Origin: an uncultured Eubacteriales bacterium
GTDB lineage: Bacteria > Bacillota > Clostridia > Tissierellales > Peptoniphilaceae
Assembly (NCBI GenBank): GCA_900539225.1
Contig: UQBO01000012.1
Location: 1-41,672 of the forward strand
Reading direction: 5' to 3'
Length of the DNA: 41,672 nucleotides
Shown here: one piece after another, positions 33,433 through 41,520 of the stretch
Layout of the letters: each line of letters opens with the position of its first letter
Position numbering within the stretch: the first letter of the stretch is position 1
Made by a program: the position numbers and the translations under genes
The notes under the pieces: model-generated
What the model was told of the DNA's origin: nothing
Databases searched by the model: none
Seen by the model: only the letters and a program-made list of their open reading frames with translations

Positions 33433-35531
33433 TCAACCACTCCAAGAATTTTAAAATCTATAGTTCTCGTCTCTTTCGATGCGTCGAGTACTGCCACTCT
33501 GACCTTCATGCCTATCTTGTATTCATTTAGTGAGTCTTTGCCAATGACTTTGTATTCTGTTTCGTCAAAGTAATAGAAGTCATCGTCCATATTTGAGAAG
33601 TGACAAAGTCCCTCTATAGTGTTCGAAAGCATAACGTATACACCAAAGGATGTTAGTGAAGAAACTTTTCCGACATATACATTTCCAATCTTGTCTTGCA
33701 TGTACTCAGCGCACTTCATTTGAACTATGTCGCGCTCTGCCTTTTCTTGAACTAGCTCTGTCTCAGAAATGTGTTTAGTGATTTGATCAAGATTCTTTTC
33801 GTAGTAGACGATTTTGCTTTCCTTAAGTCTGCCATTCATAAAATCTTTTATAATTCTATGAATAATAAGGTCTGAGTATCTTCTGATTGGCGATGTGAAA
33901 TGTGAATAATACTTTGATGCAAGACCAAAGTGACCGAGCTCTTCATAAGTGTATCTCGCCTTTTGCATAGTTCTTAGAACGATATTTGAGATGAGCTCTG
34001 ACTCTTTCTTGCCCTTTAGCTCATTAAGTACATTCGCTATATCAGCCGAAGTGACATTGTCTGGATTGATGTATAGCTCGAAGCGCTTCAAAAACTCAGA
34101 AAGGTAGAACATTTTCTCTCTCTTTGGCTTTTCATGCACTCTATAGACAAAAGGTATGTCCTTCATAAAATAATCTTTGGCAACAGTTTCATTCGCAGCT
34201 ATCATAAACTCTTCTATGATCTTGTTAGCAACGCGCCTTTCATCTGGCCTTATATCGACAACTTTGCCTTTCTCGTCTAAAACGACTTTTGTCTCAACTA
34301 TATCAAAATCAATATTGCCTCTTTTATTTCTTTTTTCATTAAGAATATGCATTAGCTCTTCCATATCCTTAAGAGTATCTTCTATCCCTTCAAGTCCAAG
34401 CTCTTCAGGCTTCTTCTTTCCTTCTAAAAAGTCAGAAACTTGTGGGTAGTTAAGCCTATAATCAGAATTAATTATTGCTTCAGATATCTTATGGCTAAGC
34501 ACTTTACCGTTTTTATCTATGTCCATCCTGACTGAAAGAGTTAATCTGTCCTCATTTGGGTTAAGTGAGCAAATACCATTCGATAGCTCCTTTGGTAGCA
34601 TTGGAAGCACTCTATCAAGAAGATAGTAGGAGTTGCCTCTTAAATAAGCTTCCTTATCTAAGTAAGTGCGCTCCTTAACATAGTGCGCTACGTCAGCGAT
34701 GTGTACGTATAATGTGTATTTGTCATCATTTTTCACTACGCTGATGGCGTCATCCAAGTCTTTTGAGTCAACGCCGTCTATAGTTATCGTAAGTAAGTCT
34801 CTATAATCGACTCTGCGGGCTATCTCCTCAGAATCTATCTCATAATTTATCTCTTCTAATTCATCTTTAACTCTATTCGGAAAATAATCTCTAAGCTCAT
34901 ATGACTTGATTATCGAAGTGATGTCTATGCCTGGATCATCTATCTTACCGATGATTTCAACGACTCTTCCCTCCGGATTTTTATTTTTGTCTGGATACTT
35001 AATAATCTCTGCAACTACCTTGTCGCCATGCTTTGCGCCTTTCGAAGCGCTTTTATTAACAAAGATGTCGTAAACTATCTTGACATCGTCACAAGTAATA
35101 AAGCCAAAGCTGTCATTGTCTTGATAAGTTCCAACGACTCTCTTAGTTGCTCGATTAAGTATCTTAATGATCTTGCCTTCGTAGTTGCCATCTGACTTCT
35201 TATCTGTGATGACTGCGCAGACCTCATCAGAGTCCATCGCATACATCGAATTTTCAAATCTAATGAAGACGTCAAAGTCTTCGCCGATAACAAAGCCAAA
35301 GCCGCGCTTATTAGCCTCATACTTTCCTGTGATAATATGGGAACTATTGTAAGTGTAATATTTATTGTTGCTGCAAATAATCTTTTTATCCTTCTCTAAT
35401 GACTTAAGTAGTTTTTCAAACATCCTCTTATCTTTTTTATTAATCTTAAAAGTTCTTAATAATTCCTTCTTGCTTTGAGGAAGATAATCCTCTCTATTGA
35501 AATAATTCATTACAAGTTCCCTGATTTTCAT
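33429..35531 (-). CDS. rnr: Ribonuclease R
   Basis: RNase R is a processive 3'-5' exoribonuclease that can unwind structured RNA and assists trans-translation. The 700-residue protein has an N-terminal winged-helix and cold-shock part, the RNB catalytic domain (TIDGVDSKDLDDAISV with the metal aspartates, then HIADVAHYV and HFTSPIRRYSDLIIHR), and a C-terminal S1 domain (GNVYVGKVSSLTSFGVYVML). The length fits the Gram-positive enzyme. It lies between ddl and smpB. Confidence 0.96.
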   Translation of the reverse strand: MKIRELVMNYFNREDYLPQSKKELLRTFKINKKDKRMFEKLLKSLEKDKKIICSNNKYYTYNSSHIITGKYEANKRGFGFVIGEDFDVFIRFENSMYAMDSDEVCAVITDKKSDGNYEGKIIKILNRATKRVVGTYQDNDSFGFITCDDVKIVYDIFVNKSASKGAKHGDKVVAEIIKYPDKNKNPEGRVVEIIGKIDDPGIDITSIIKSYELRDYFPNRVKDELEEINYEIDSEEIARRVDYRDLLTITIDGVDSKDLDDAISVVKNDDKYTLYVHIADVAHYVKERTYLDKEAYLRGNSYYLLDRVLPMLPKELSNGICSLNPNEDRLTLSVRMDIDKNGKVLSHKISEAIINSDYRLNYPQVSDFLEGKKKPEELGLEGIEDTLKDMEELMHILNEKRNKRGNIDFDIVETKVVLDEKGKVVDIRPDERRVANKIIEEFMIAANETVAKDYFMKDIPFVYRVHEKPKREKMFYLSEFLKRFELYINPDNVTSADIANVLNELKGKKESELISNIVLRTMQKARYTYEELGHFGLASKYYSHFTSPIRRYSDLIIHRIIKDFMNGRLKESKIVYYEKNLDQITKHISETELVQEKAERDIVQMKCAEYMQDKIGNVYVGKVSSLTSFGVYVMLSNTIEGLCHFSNMDDDFYYFDETEYKVIGKDSLNEYKIGMKVRVAVLDASKETRTIDFKILGVVE

Positions 35532-35539
35532 TTTATCAC

Positions 35540-36694
35540 CTATAATTTCTTTCCATATTGAATACGTTTAAAGAGCTCAGCGTCATATGAGTAAACAGTT
35601 TCTTTTCTCATAGTATCAACTGCTTGAGCTATCTCAAGCATCTTTGTTATAAGATCCTTAAACGAATATCCTTTAGGCTCCCATAAGTAGAAGGCAACCG
35701 AGCCAGGTATTGTATTTATCTCATTAATATAGATTTTGCCAGTATCCTTAGATACAAGTAAATCAACTCTGGCATTACCTGCCGCATCAATGGATGTAAA
35801 TGCCTTTGTAGCTAAGTTTTCTAGCTCATCTCTTAGCGGCTCGTCCTTCTTAAGTAAATTTCTCATTGTTTTTGTTCCAGGAGTCTTTTTATTTGATACG
35901 TATTTATCGTCAAATGTTAATAGTTCTTTGAAATCTAGTGGCTCTTCTAGTTCTGATGTCTCTACATTTTCTTCGTAGCCCATGACAGCGCAGTTAATTT
36001 CTCTTGCGTTTTCAACTGATTCTTCAACTATGACTTTTTTGTCATAACTAAAGGCTATCATCAAAGCTTCTTCAAGATTGTCCTTGTTCTTAACCTTAGA
36101 TATACCGATAGATGAGCCAAGGTTTGATGGCTTTATAAATAATGGATATATTAAATTCTTTTCAATATCTGCCATGACTTCTTCTTTAGAGCTTCTCCAC
36201 TTGCTTCTATAATAATATCTGTAATTAACTACAGGAAGACCATTGGCTCTGTAAACGTCCTTCATTATAACCTTGTCCATACCAACTGAGGAGCTTAAAA
36301 CGTTAGTACCCGTATATGGAAGGCCTACTGTTTCTACAAGTCCTTGGCATGAGCCGTCTTCACCATTGGTTCCGTGAAGCGCAAAGAAAACTAAGTCTAA
36401 TGTATCATAAACTTTTTTATCAAACATCGACTTTGTTTCTGGATTTATATACAGATTAAAGTCACCATAGTCACAACCAAGCATAACATTCTTAGCTGAG
36501 CTAAAGTCACCATCTTTAAATGTCTTAAAATTTTTGAAGGCTTCAGAGCTTAGCCACTTGCCTTCTTTTGTAATATAGATTGGGATTGGAAGGAACTTTT
36601 CTTTATCCATGTTCTCAATTACTTGCATACCTGTAATAACTGATACTTCATGTTCAACGCTTCTTCCGCCAAATATAACGCCTACTTTTAGCAT
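35540..36694 (-). CDS. ddl: D-alanine--D-alanine ligase
   Basis: This ATP-grasp ligase makes the D-Ala-D-Ala used by MurF. The 384-residue protein starts with VGVIFGGRSVEHEVSVITG, has the phosphate-loop region IKPSNLGSSIGISKV, and ends with the metal-binding motif INEINTIPGSVAFYLW. The omega-loop region reads TFDDKYVSNKK and does not show the usual YDYxAKY of E. coli-type Ddl. The second-substrate preference is therefore less certain, although location next to murF argues for the normal role. It lies 11 bases after murF. Confidence 0.9.
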   Translation of the reverse strand: MLKVGVIFGGRSVEHEVSVITGMQVIENMDKEKFLPIPIYITKEGKWLSSEAFKNFKTFKDGDFSSAKNVMLGCDYGDFNLYINPETKSMFDKKVYDTLDLVFFALHGTNGEDGSCQGLVETVGLPYTGTNVLSSSVGMDKVIMKDVYRANGLPVVNYRYYYRSKWRSSKEEVMADIEKNLIYPLFIKPSNLGSSIGISKVKNKDNLEEALMIAFSYDKKVIVEESVENAREINCAVMGYEENVETSELEEPLDFKELLTFDDKYVSNKKTPGTKTMRNLLKKDEPLRDELENLATKAFTSIDAAGNARVDLLVSKDTGKIYINEINTIPGSVAFYLWEPKGYSFKDLITKMLEIAQAVDTMRKETVYSYDAELFKRIQYGKKL

Positions 36695-36705
36695 TCTATC
36701 AACTC

Positions 36706-38196
36706 CTAATAATTATCAGGCAAATCGTTTTCGAATAAAATCACATCGCCTGCTTGACATATTTTTTGTAAAATTAATTGTGCATCATCTAAACTTGCTG
36801 CTTCATGTATCTTTGCTTCATCAAGTCCGCCTTCTACGAGACCATCTCTGATTGCTTTTTTATTCACTTCCGAAACTGTGATGAAGTGATCTACGACAGC
36901 TGCAGCATTCTTACCGAAGTTCTTATTCTCTTCGTATTGTAAATCTCCTAGCTCAACCATACCTGGCGAGATAACTATCTTCTTTCCCTCTTTAAACTCA
37001 CTTACTACATCAAGAGCCGCTTGTGCACCGCTTGGGTTGCTGTTAAACGCGTCGTCTATGATGATGAGCTTATTTGGGTTTTCTACAAGTGAAAGTCTAT
37101 GCTCAACTTGATTAACATCAAGAATCGCTTTAACTATCTCTTCCATGGACATGCCTAGCTCATGAGCCGCTGCCACAGATAAAAGTACATTGTAAATATT
37201 GTGCTTACCAAGTAATTTTGTCTTTAGCTTGTACTCTTTATTTTTGTATATAAGAGTAAATTCAGTACCAAATTCACCAACACTTATGTCCTTAGCATAG
37301 TAGTCGCAAGCGTCATCTTCAAGCGAAATGTAAACCTTTCTAGTCTTGACTTCAGCTGCCTTTTCCTTGATATATGGATTATCGTAGTTGAATATTGCAA
37401 GGCCGCCTTCCTTAAGCGTATCGATAAGCTCAAACTTAGTCTTGACAATGTTTTCCATAGAGCCAAATGTTTCTATGTGACATGGACCTATGTTTGTGAT
37501 GATGGCTATGTCAGGCATAACTAGCTCAGCTACCTCTTTTATCTCGCCTACGTATCTAGCTCCAAGCTCAGATATGAAAACTTCAGTTCCGCTCTCAAGC
37601 TCGTTATTAATTACCTTTGATATACCCATAGGTGTATTGAAAGAGCTAGGTGTTGCGTATGTCTTAAGATTATTTTTCACTATGTCATTTAAAACAAGTT
37701 TTGTAGATGTTTTGCCATAGCTACCTGTTATACCTACAACTTTTAATTTATTTTCTTTTTCTTTTTTTATTTTATTTTGCGCCTCAACGTAAAAACCGTG
37801 ATTAATTTTATTCTCTATCGGTAGTGCTAATATATTTGCGCACTTAACGCTCCTTGCTCTTATGATGTACAAAATAAAAGCAAGTACCAATAAATATGCT
37901 AGCGCAATTTTTTCACCGAATAATAAATAAGCGATGATTGAAGTAAACATGATAAGAGTGTTAAATAAAGCAAATATCTTCATCATTCTCTTCATCCTAT
38001 CAGTAAAAACAAGCGGCTTTTTATCTCCCGGTTTTATTTTCTTTAATGAATTTTTAAGCCAGCCAAAATTTTTAAGCCAAGCTTCGTACTCACTTGAGAT
38101 ATACATATTTAATTGCATTATTTGGAAATACGCCAAAGAATGGATATATATTAAAACTGTTAATAATATTGGCAAGAATATAAATATAGCTATCAT
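36706..38196 (-). CDS. murF: MurF-like Mur ligase with an N-terminal membrane region
   Basis: MurF adds D-Ala-D-Ala to UDP-MurNAc-tripeptide. The 496-residue protein has the Mur-ligase ATPase domain, with Walker A GITGSYGKTST at about 155-165, then TNIGPCHIETFGSMENI, LLGKHNIYNVLLSVAAA and the C-terminal domain with DDAFNSNPSGAQAAL. The usual MurF N-terminal uridine-binding domain is absent. In its place are about three hydrophobic segments (1-28, 74-93, 95-113). It is followed by ddl, which supplies its substrate, so MurF activity is the best assignment, but a related ligase role cannot be excluded. Its ATG overlaps the hydrolase stop (ATGA) and is preceded by AAGGAGG. Confidence 0.8.
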   Translation of the reverse strand: MIAIFIFLPILLTVLIYIHSLAYFQIMQLNMYISSEYEAWLKNFGWLKNSLKKIKPGDKKPLVFTDRMKRMMKIFALFNTLIMFTSIIAYLLFGEKIALAYLLVLAFILYIIRARSVKCANILALPIENKINHGFYVEAQNKIKKEKENKLKVVGITGSYGKTSTKLVLNDIVKNNLKTYATPSSFNTPMGISKVINNELESGTEVFISELGARYVGEIKEVAELVMPDIAIITNIGPCHIETFGSMENIVKTKFELIDTLKEGGLAIFNYDNPYIKEKAAEVKTRKVYISLEDDACDYYAKDISVGEFGTEFTLIYKNKEYKLKTKLLGKHNIYNVLLSVAAAHELGMSMEEIVKAILDVNQVEHRLSLVENPNKLIIIDDAFNSNPSGAQAALDVVSEFKEGKKIVISPGMVELGDLQYEENKNFGKNAAAVVDHFITVSEVNKKAIRDGLVEGGLDEAKIHEAASLDDAQLILQKICQAGDVILFENDLPDNY

Positions 38197-38963
38197 AGTT
38201 CCTCCTTACTAAGATAAGATCTAATTACGCGTGTGAATATTTGATAATCATCTGCATAAGAGAAGTGTCCGCCCTCAAGCTCAACCAGAGCAGAATTTTT
38301 TATCTTCTCATTCATTATTTTACCCATATATAATGGAGTTGTATCGTCATTTTTGCCCCACAATATAAGAGTATCATTCTCAATAAGCTCCAGCCTATCA
38401 AGAAGAGACTCATTAACGACCTTGACGAAGGTCTTTCTCATGATGCCGCTTGTATTTTTGTAGTCATCAGAGCCAAATTTCTTTGAAAGCTTCTTCATAA
38501 GCTCCTCTTCACTCTTGTAAAAATAGATTAGCCTGTAAAGCTTTTTAAAGAATTTATATGTATAAACTTTTAAATAATATGAAAGACTTCTCTTAGGAAG
38601 TATCCCTGAAGCATCGATAAGAACCATCTTATCAAGTCTTTCATAGCCTTCAGAAGCAATTTGTATTAAAGTTTTGCCGCCAAAGCTGTGACCAATGGCG
38701 TCAAATTTCTCAATGCCGAGCTCCTCTACAAAGGCCTTAACAATATTTGCATAGTCCTCTCCACCAAACACCCTGTCTGGTTCAGACGACTTTCCATGAC
38801 CTGGTAAATCTATGACAATAACTTTTCTTGTATCCTTCAAAGCATTCACTATACCCATGACTGCTTCGATTGAAGCGCCCCAGCCATGAAGTATAAGAAC
38901 CGGCTTTTCTGATTCGCCTATGGCTATGTAATTTATTTTAATATTGTCAATCGTTATTTCCAT
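38193..38963 (-). CDS. Alpha/beta hydrolase, unknown substrate
   Basis: The 256-residue protein has the alpha/beta-hydrolase fold: oxyanion HGWG at 26-29, nucleophile S93 in GHSFGG, an acid in WGKNDDTTP (D206 or D207) and H233 in EGGHFSY. No signal peptide is present. I start at ATG 38963 behind GGGTGA; an ATG further upstream lies in a hairpin and lacks a ribosome-binding site. The stop overlaps the murF start, so it may be expressed with the wall-precursor genes. A specific esterase, peptidase or lipase role cannot be inferred. Confidence 0.85.
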   Translation of the reverse strand: MEITIDNIKINYIAIGESEKPVLILHGWGASIEAVMGIVNALKDTRKVIVIDLPGHGKSSEPDRVFGGEDYANIVKAFVEELGIEKFDAIGHSFGGKTLIQIASEGYERLDKMVLIDASGILPKRSLSYYLKVYTYKFFKKLYRLIYFYKSEEELMKKLSKKFGSDDYKNTSGIMRKTFVKVVNESLLDRLELIENDTLILWGKNDDTTPLYMGKIMNEKIKNSALVELEGGHFSYADDYQIFTRVIRSYLSKEEL

Positions 38964-38988
38964 AAAATCACCCATATTATAAATGAAG

Positions 38989-39030
38989 CTCCCCTTATTT
39001 AATAGCATCGCTGATTAAAATCAAGGGGAG
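38989..39030 (-). terminator. Hairpin between hppA and the hydrolase, probable terminator
   Basis: CTCCCCTT (38989-38996) and AAGGGGAG (39023-39030) form a perfect 8-bp stem around a 26-base loop, 19 bases after the hppA stop. The following minus-strand sequence is only moderately T-rich (CTTCATTTATAAT), so termination may be partial. A TATAAT just after it could be a promoter -10 for the murF run, with no clear -35. Confidence 0.5.
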
Positions 39031-39048
39031 TCCAATTACAATTTTATC

Positions 39049-41052
39049 TTATTTTATAATAAGTCCACCGTAGCTAACAAATACTTGTGCAAATACTAAT
39101 GCTACTATTGTCATTAATTTAATTAGTATATTTAGAGATGGTCCTGATGTATCCTTGAATGGGTCACCAACAGTATCTCCTGTTACTGCTGCCTTGTGAG
39201 CATCTGAACCCTTTCCACCATGAACACCTGATTCAATATACTTTTTAGCATTGTCCCAAGCTCCACCTGCGTTTGACATGAAAATCGCCATTAGAACACC
39301 TGTTACTAATGAACCAGCAAGTAGACCACCTAGAGCTTCTGTTCCTAGAAGTACACCAACAAGTACTGGGCATACAACAGCTAGAAGTCCTGGGATAACC
39401 ATTTCCTTAAGAGCTGCCTTAGTAGAAATGTCTACGCATTTGCCATAATCAGGTTTTGCAGTTCCTTCCATGATACCAGGGATGGATTTAAATTGTCTTC
39501 TAACTTCTTCAATCATTTGATTAGCAGCTTTACCAACTGCATCCATAGTTAATGATGAGAATAAGAATGGTAGCATACCGCCTATGAAGACACCTGCTAT
39601 TGTTAATGGATTTGTTAAGTCAATTTGACTTAGTCCAACTGCTTGTGTATATGAAGCGAATAGTGCTAGAGCTGTAAGTGCAGCTGAAGCGATGGCAAAG
39701 CCTTTACCAACTGCTGCTGTTGTGTTACCAACTGAGTCTAGCTTATCTGTAATATCTCTTACGCTTTCTGGAAGTCCGCACATTTCAGCGATACCACCAG
39801 CGTTGTCAGCAACTGGTCCGTATGCGTCAACTGCGATAGTTGTAGCAGCTGTTGCTAGTAAGCCTATTGCTGCAAGTGAAATTCCGTAAAGACCATTAAT
39901 TGGGCTTGCTGCTCCGCCTGCTAAGAAGAATGCAGCTAGTATACCTATTGAAATAACTATCATAGGGATAGCTGTTGACATCATACCAACTGATAGACCA
40001 GCGATGATGTTTGTTGAAGCACCTGTTTCTGATTCTTCAGCAACTTTTTGAACTGGTTTATATTCAGCAGCTGTGTAATATTCTGTAACTTTTGCTATGA
40101 TTAATCCAACAACAACACCTGCTACTATAGAGTAGAATGGTTGGATTGAGCCTAATATCTTTGTAGATAAGAAGTAAGAAGCGATTATAGTAATTATTGA
40201 ACTTCCCCAAGTAGCCATATCAAGTGCTTTTTGAGGGTTCTTGTCGCCTTTTACAAATAATGTACCGATAATTGATGATACGATACCAACTGAGCATAGA
40301 GCTAGTGCAAATGCAATACCGTTGTCGCTAAATGCTAATGCACCTAAAGTGATAGCTGAGATTATAGCTCCAACATATGATTCGAATAAGTCAGCTCCCA
40401 TACCAGCAACGTCACCAACGTTATCACCAACGTTATCAGCGATAACAGCTGGGTTTCTTGGGTCGTCTTCTGGAATACCTGCTTCAACCTTACCAACTAA
40501 GTCAGCACCAACGTCTGCAGCCTTTGTATAGATACCGCCACCAACTCTTGCGAATAAAGCGATTGATGAAGCACCTAGACCGAAGCCTGTAACGATGTTA
40601 GCATCTTTGAATATCATCCAAACAATGCTAGTACCTAGTAAACCTAGACCTACAACGCACATACCCATAACAGTACCGCCTGAAAAAGCAACGTTTAGAG
40701 CCTTGCCCATACCGCTTTCCTTAGCTGCGTTTGCAGTTCTTACGTTAGCCTTAGTAGCTACTGTCATGCCGATGTAGCCAGCACAAATTGAGAATACCGC
40801 ACCTATTAAATAACAAACGGCAGTACCGATGTTGATTGATAGAGCTAGAATTGCAAATAATACAACAATGAATATTGCTAAATATTTGTATTCTCTAGTT
40901 AAAAATGCAAGAGCACCTTCTTGAATGTAGCCAGCTATCTCCTTCATTCTGTCGTTTCCAGCATCTTGCTTAGAAACATACATAGCTTTAACTAAAGCAA
41001 ATAATAGTGCTACAGCTCCAACTATAGGAGCTATGATTAAAATTTTGTCCAT
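39049..41052 (-). CDS. hppA: Membrane-bound ion-translocating pyrophosphatase (K+-stimulated type)
   Basis: HppA couples pyrophosphate hydrolysis to H+ and/or Na+ export across the membrane. The 667-residue protein is almost entirely membrane helices. It has the substrate motifs DVGADLVGKVEAGIPEDDPRNP and ADNVGDNVGDVAGMGADLFESY, and the C-terminal GDTVGDPFKDTSGPS. The stretch GNTTAAVGKGFAIASA has Ala where K+-independent enzymes carry Lys, the signature of the K+-dependent class, whose members include Na+ pumps. The pumped ion cannot be settled by eye. It lies 20 bases after secG and both are probably cotranscribed. Confidence 0.95.
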   Translation of the reverse strand: MDKILIIAPIVGAVALLFALVKAMYVSKQDAGNDRMKEIAGYIQEGALAFLTREYKYLAIFIVVLFAILALSINIGTAVCYLIGAVFSICAGYIGMTVATKANVRTANAAKESGMGKALNVAFSGGTVMGMCVVGLGLLGTSIVWMIFKDANIVTGFGLGASSIALFARVGGGIYTKAADVGADLVGKVEAGIPEDDPRNPAVIADNVGDNVGDVAGMGADLFESYVGAIISAITLGALAFSDNGIAFALALCSVGIVSSIIGTLFVKGDKNPQKALDMATWGSSIITIIASYFLSTKILGSIQPFYSIVAGVVVGLIIAKVTEYYTAAEYKPVQKVAEESETGASTNIIAGLSVGMMSTAIPMIVISIGILAAFFLAGGAASPINGLYGISLAAIGLLATAATTIAVDAYGPVADNAGGIAEMCGLPESVRDITDKLDSVGNTTAAVGKGFAIASAALTALALFASYTQAVGLSQIDLTNPLTIAGVFIGGMLPFLFSSLTMDAVGKAANQMIEEVRRQFKSIPGIMEGTAKPDYGKCVDISTKAALKEMVIPGLLAVVCPVLVGVLLGTEALGGLLAGSLVTGVLMAIFMSNAGGAWDNAKKYIESGVHGGKGSDAHKAAVTGDTVGDPFKDTSGPSLNILIKLMTIVALVFAQVFVSYGGLIIK

Positions 41053-41072
41053 TTCTTCCTCCTATTTTATTA

Positions 41073-41291
41073 TTATAAAGCCGCTAATATCAAAGTTGTT
41101 ACCATAAACACAACCGATGAAACTGTAGTTATTCTTTTTAAAATAACATTCCTTGTAGGATTTTTAGAACCCCAAATGCTTTCAGCTCCGCCCAATGCTT
41201 GTAAGCCTTGATCGTCTCCCTCAGTAGCTGCTACTGATATAGTTAATACTAAAGCCGAAATTGCAACTAGTGCATACAATACGTAAGTCAT
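41073..41291 (-). CDS. secG: Protein translocase subunit SecG
   Basis: SecG is the small non-essential partner of SecYE. The 72-residue protein, started at ATG 41291 behind TGGAGGTG, has two membrane helices (about 1-20 and 50-70). Between them is the Gly-rich loop with GLQALGGAESIWGSKNPTRNVILKRIT, typical of SecG. In many Firmicutes secG stands before rnr-smpB; here hppA and the murF run separate them. Confidence 0.92.
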   Translation of the reverse strand: MTYVLYALVAISALVLTISVAATEGDDQGLQALGGAESIWGSKNPTRNVILKRITTVSSVVFMVTTLILAAL

Positions 41292-41324
41292 ACACACACC
41301 TCCATTCTCTCTTATAACATATCT

Positions 41325-41353
41325 ATTTTACCACAAGAACATTTATTTTGCAA
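41325..41353 (-). promoter_or_regulatory. Promoter for secG-hppA
   Basis: On the minus strand TTGCAA (41348-41353), a 17-base spacer and TAAAAT (41325-41330). A second, extended -10-like TGTTATAAG lies closer to the gene. Either would give a short leader before TGGAGGTG. Confidence 0.6.
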
Positions 41354-41372
41354 TGATTTTTTCTCATTTACT

Positions 41373-41439
41373 TCGATTTATGCGTAATTCATTTTGGGCC
41401 ATGTTTATGGAAGTGCAAATATCGATTTACGCGTGAATC
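41373..41439. repeat. Two imperfect copies of TCGATTTAyGCGTrAwTC, one nearly palindromic
   Basis: TCGATTTATGCGTAATTC (41373-41390) recurs as TCGATTTACGCGTGAATC (41422-41439). The second copy is nearly self-complementary (CGATT...AATCG around ACGCGT). These sit in the gene-free stretch upstream of secG. They may be regulator sites or an extragenic repeat. A further hairpin GCTAT-TAAT-ATAGC lies at 41467-41480. Otherwise bases 41354-41520 show no gene. Confidence 0.35.
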
Positions 41440-41520
41440 GGCTTTTGTAAAAATCGTTTTTGCCTTGCTATTAATATAGCCTTGCCACTATGTCAATGGC
41501 CTTTTTCAGACAATAAATAT

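Noticed and set aside
32977..35531. tmRNA (ssrA) gene near smpB/rnr
   Set aside because: No non-coding gap large enough exists beside smpB and no tmRNA-like ends were seen; it must lie elsewhere in the genome.
38963..39008. Longer start of the hydrolase (MLLNKGSFIYNMGD...)
   Set aside because: It begins inside the hairpin at 38989-39030 and lacks a ribosome-binding site; the 38963 ATG has GGGTGA at the right distance.
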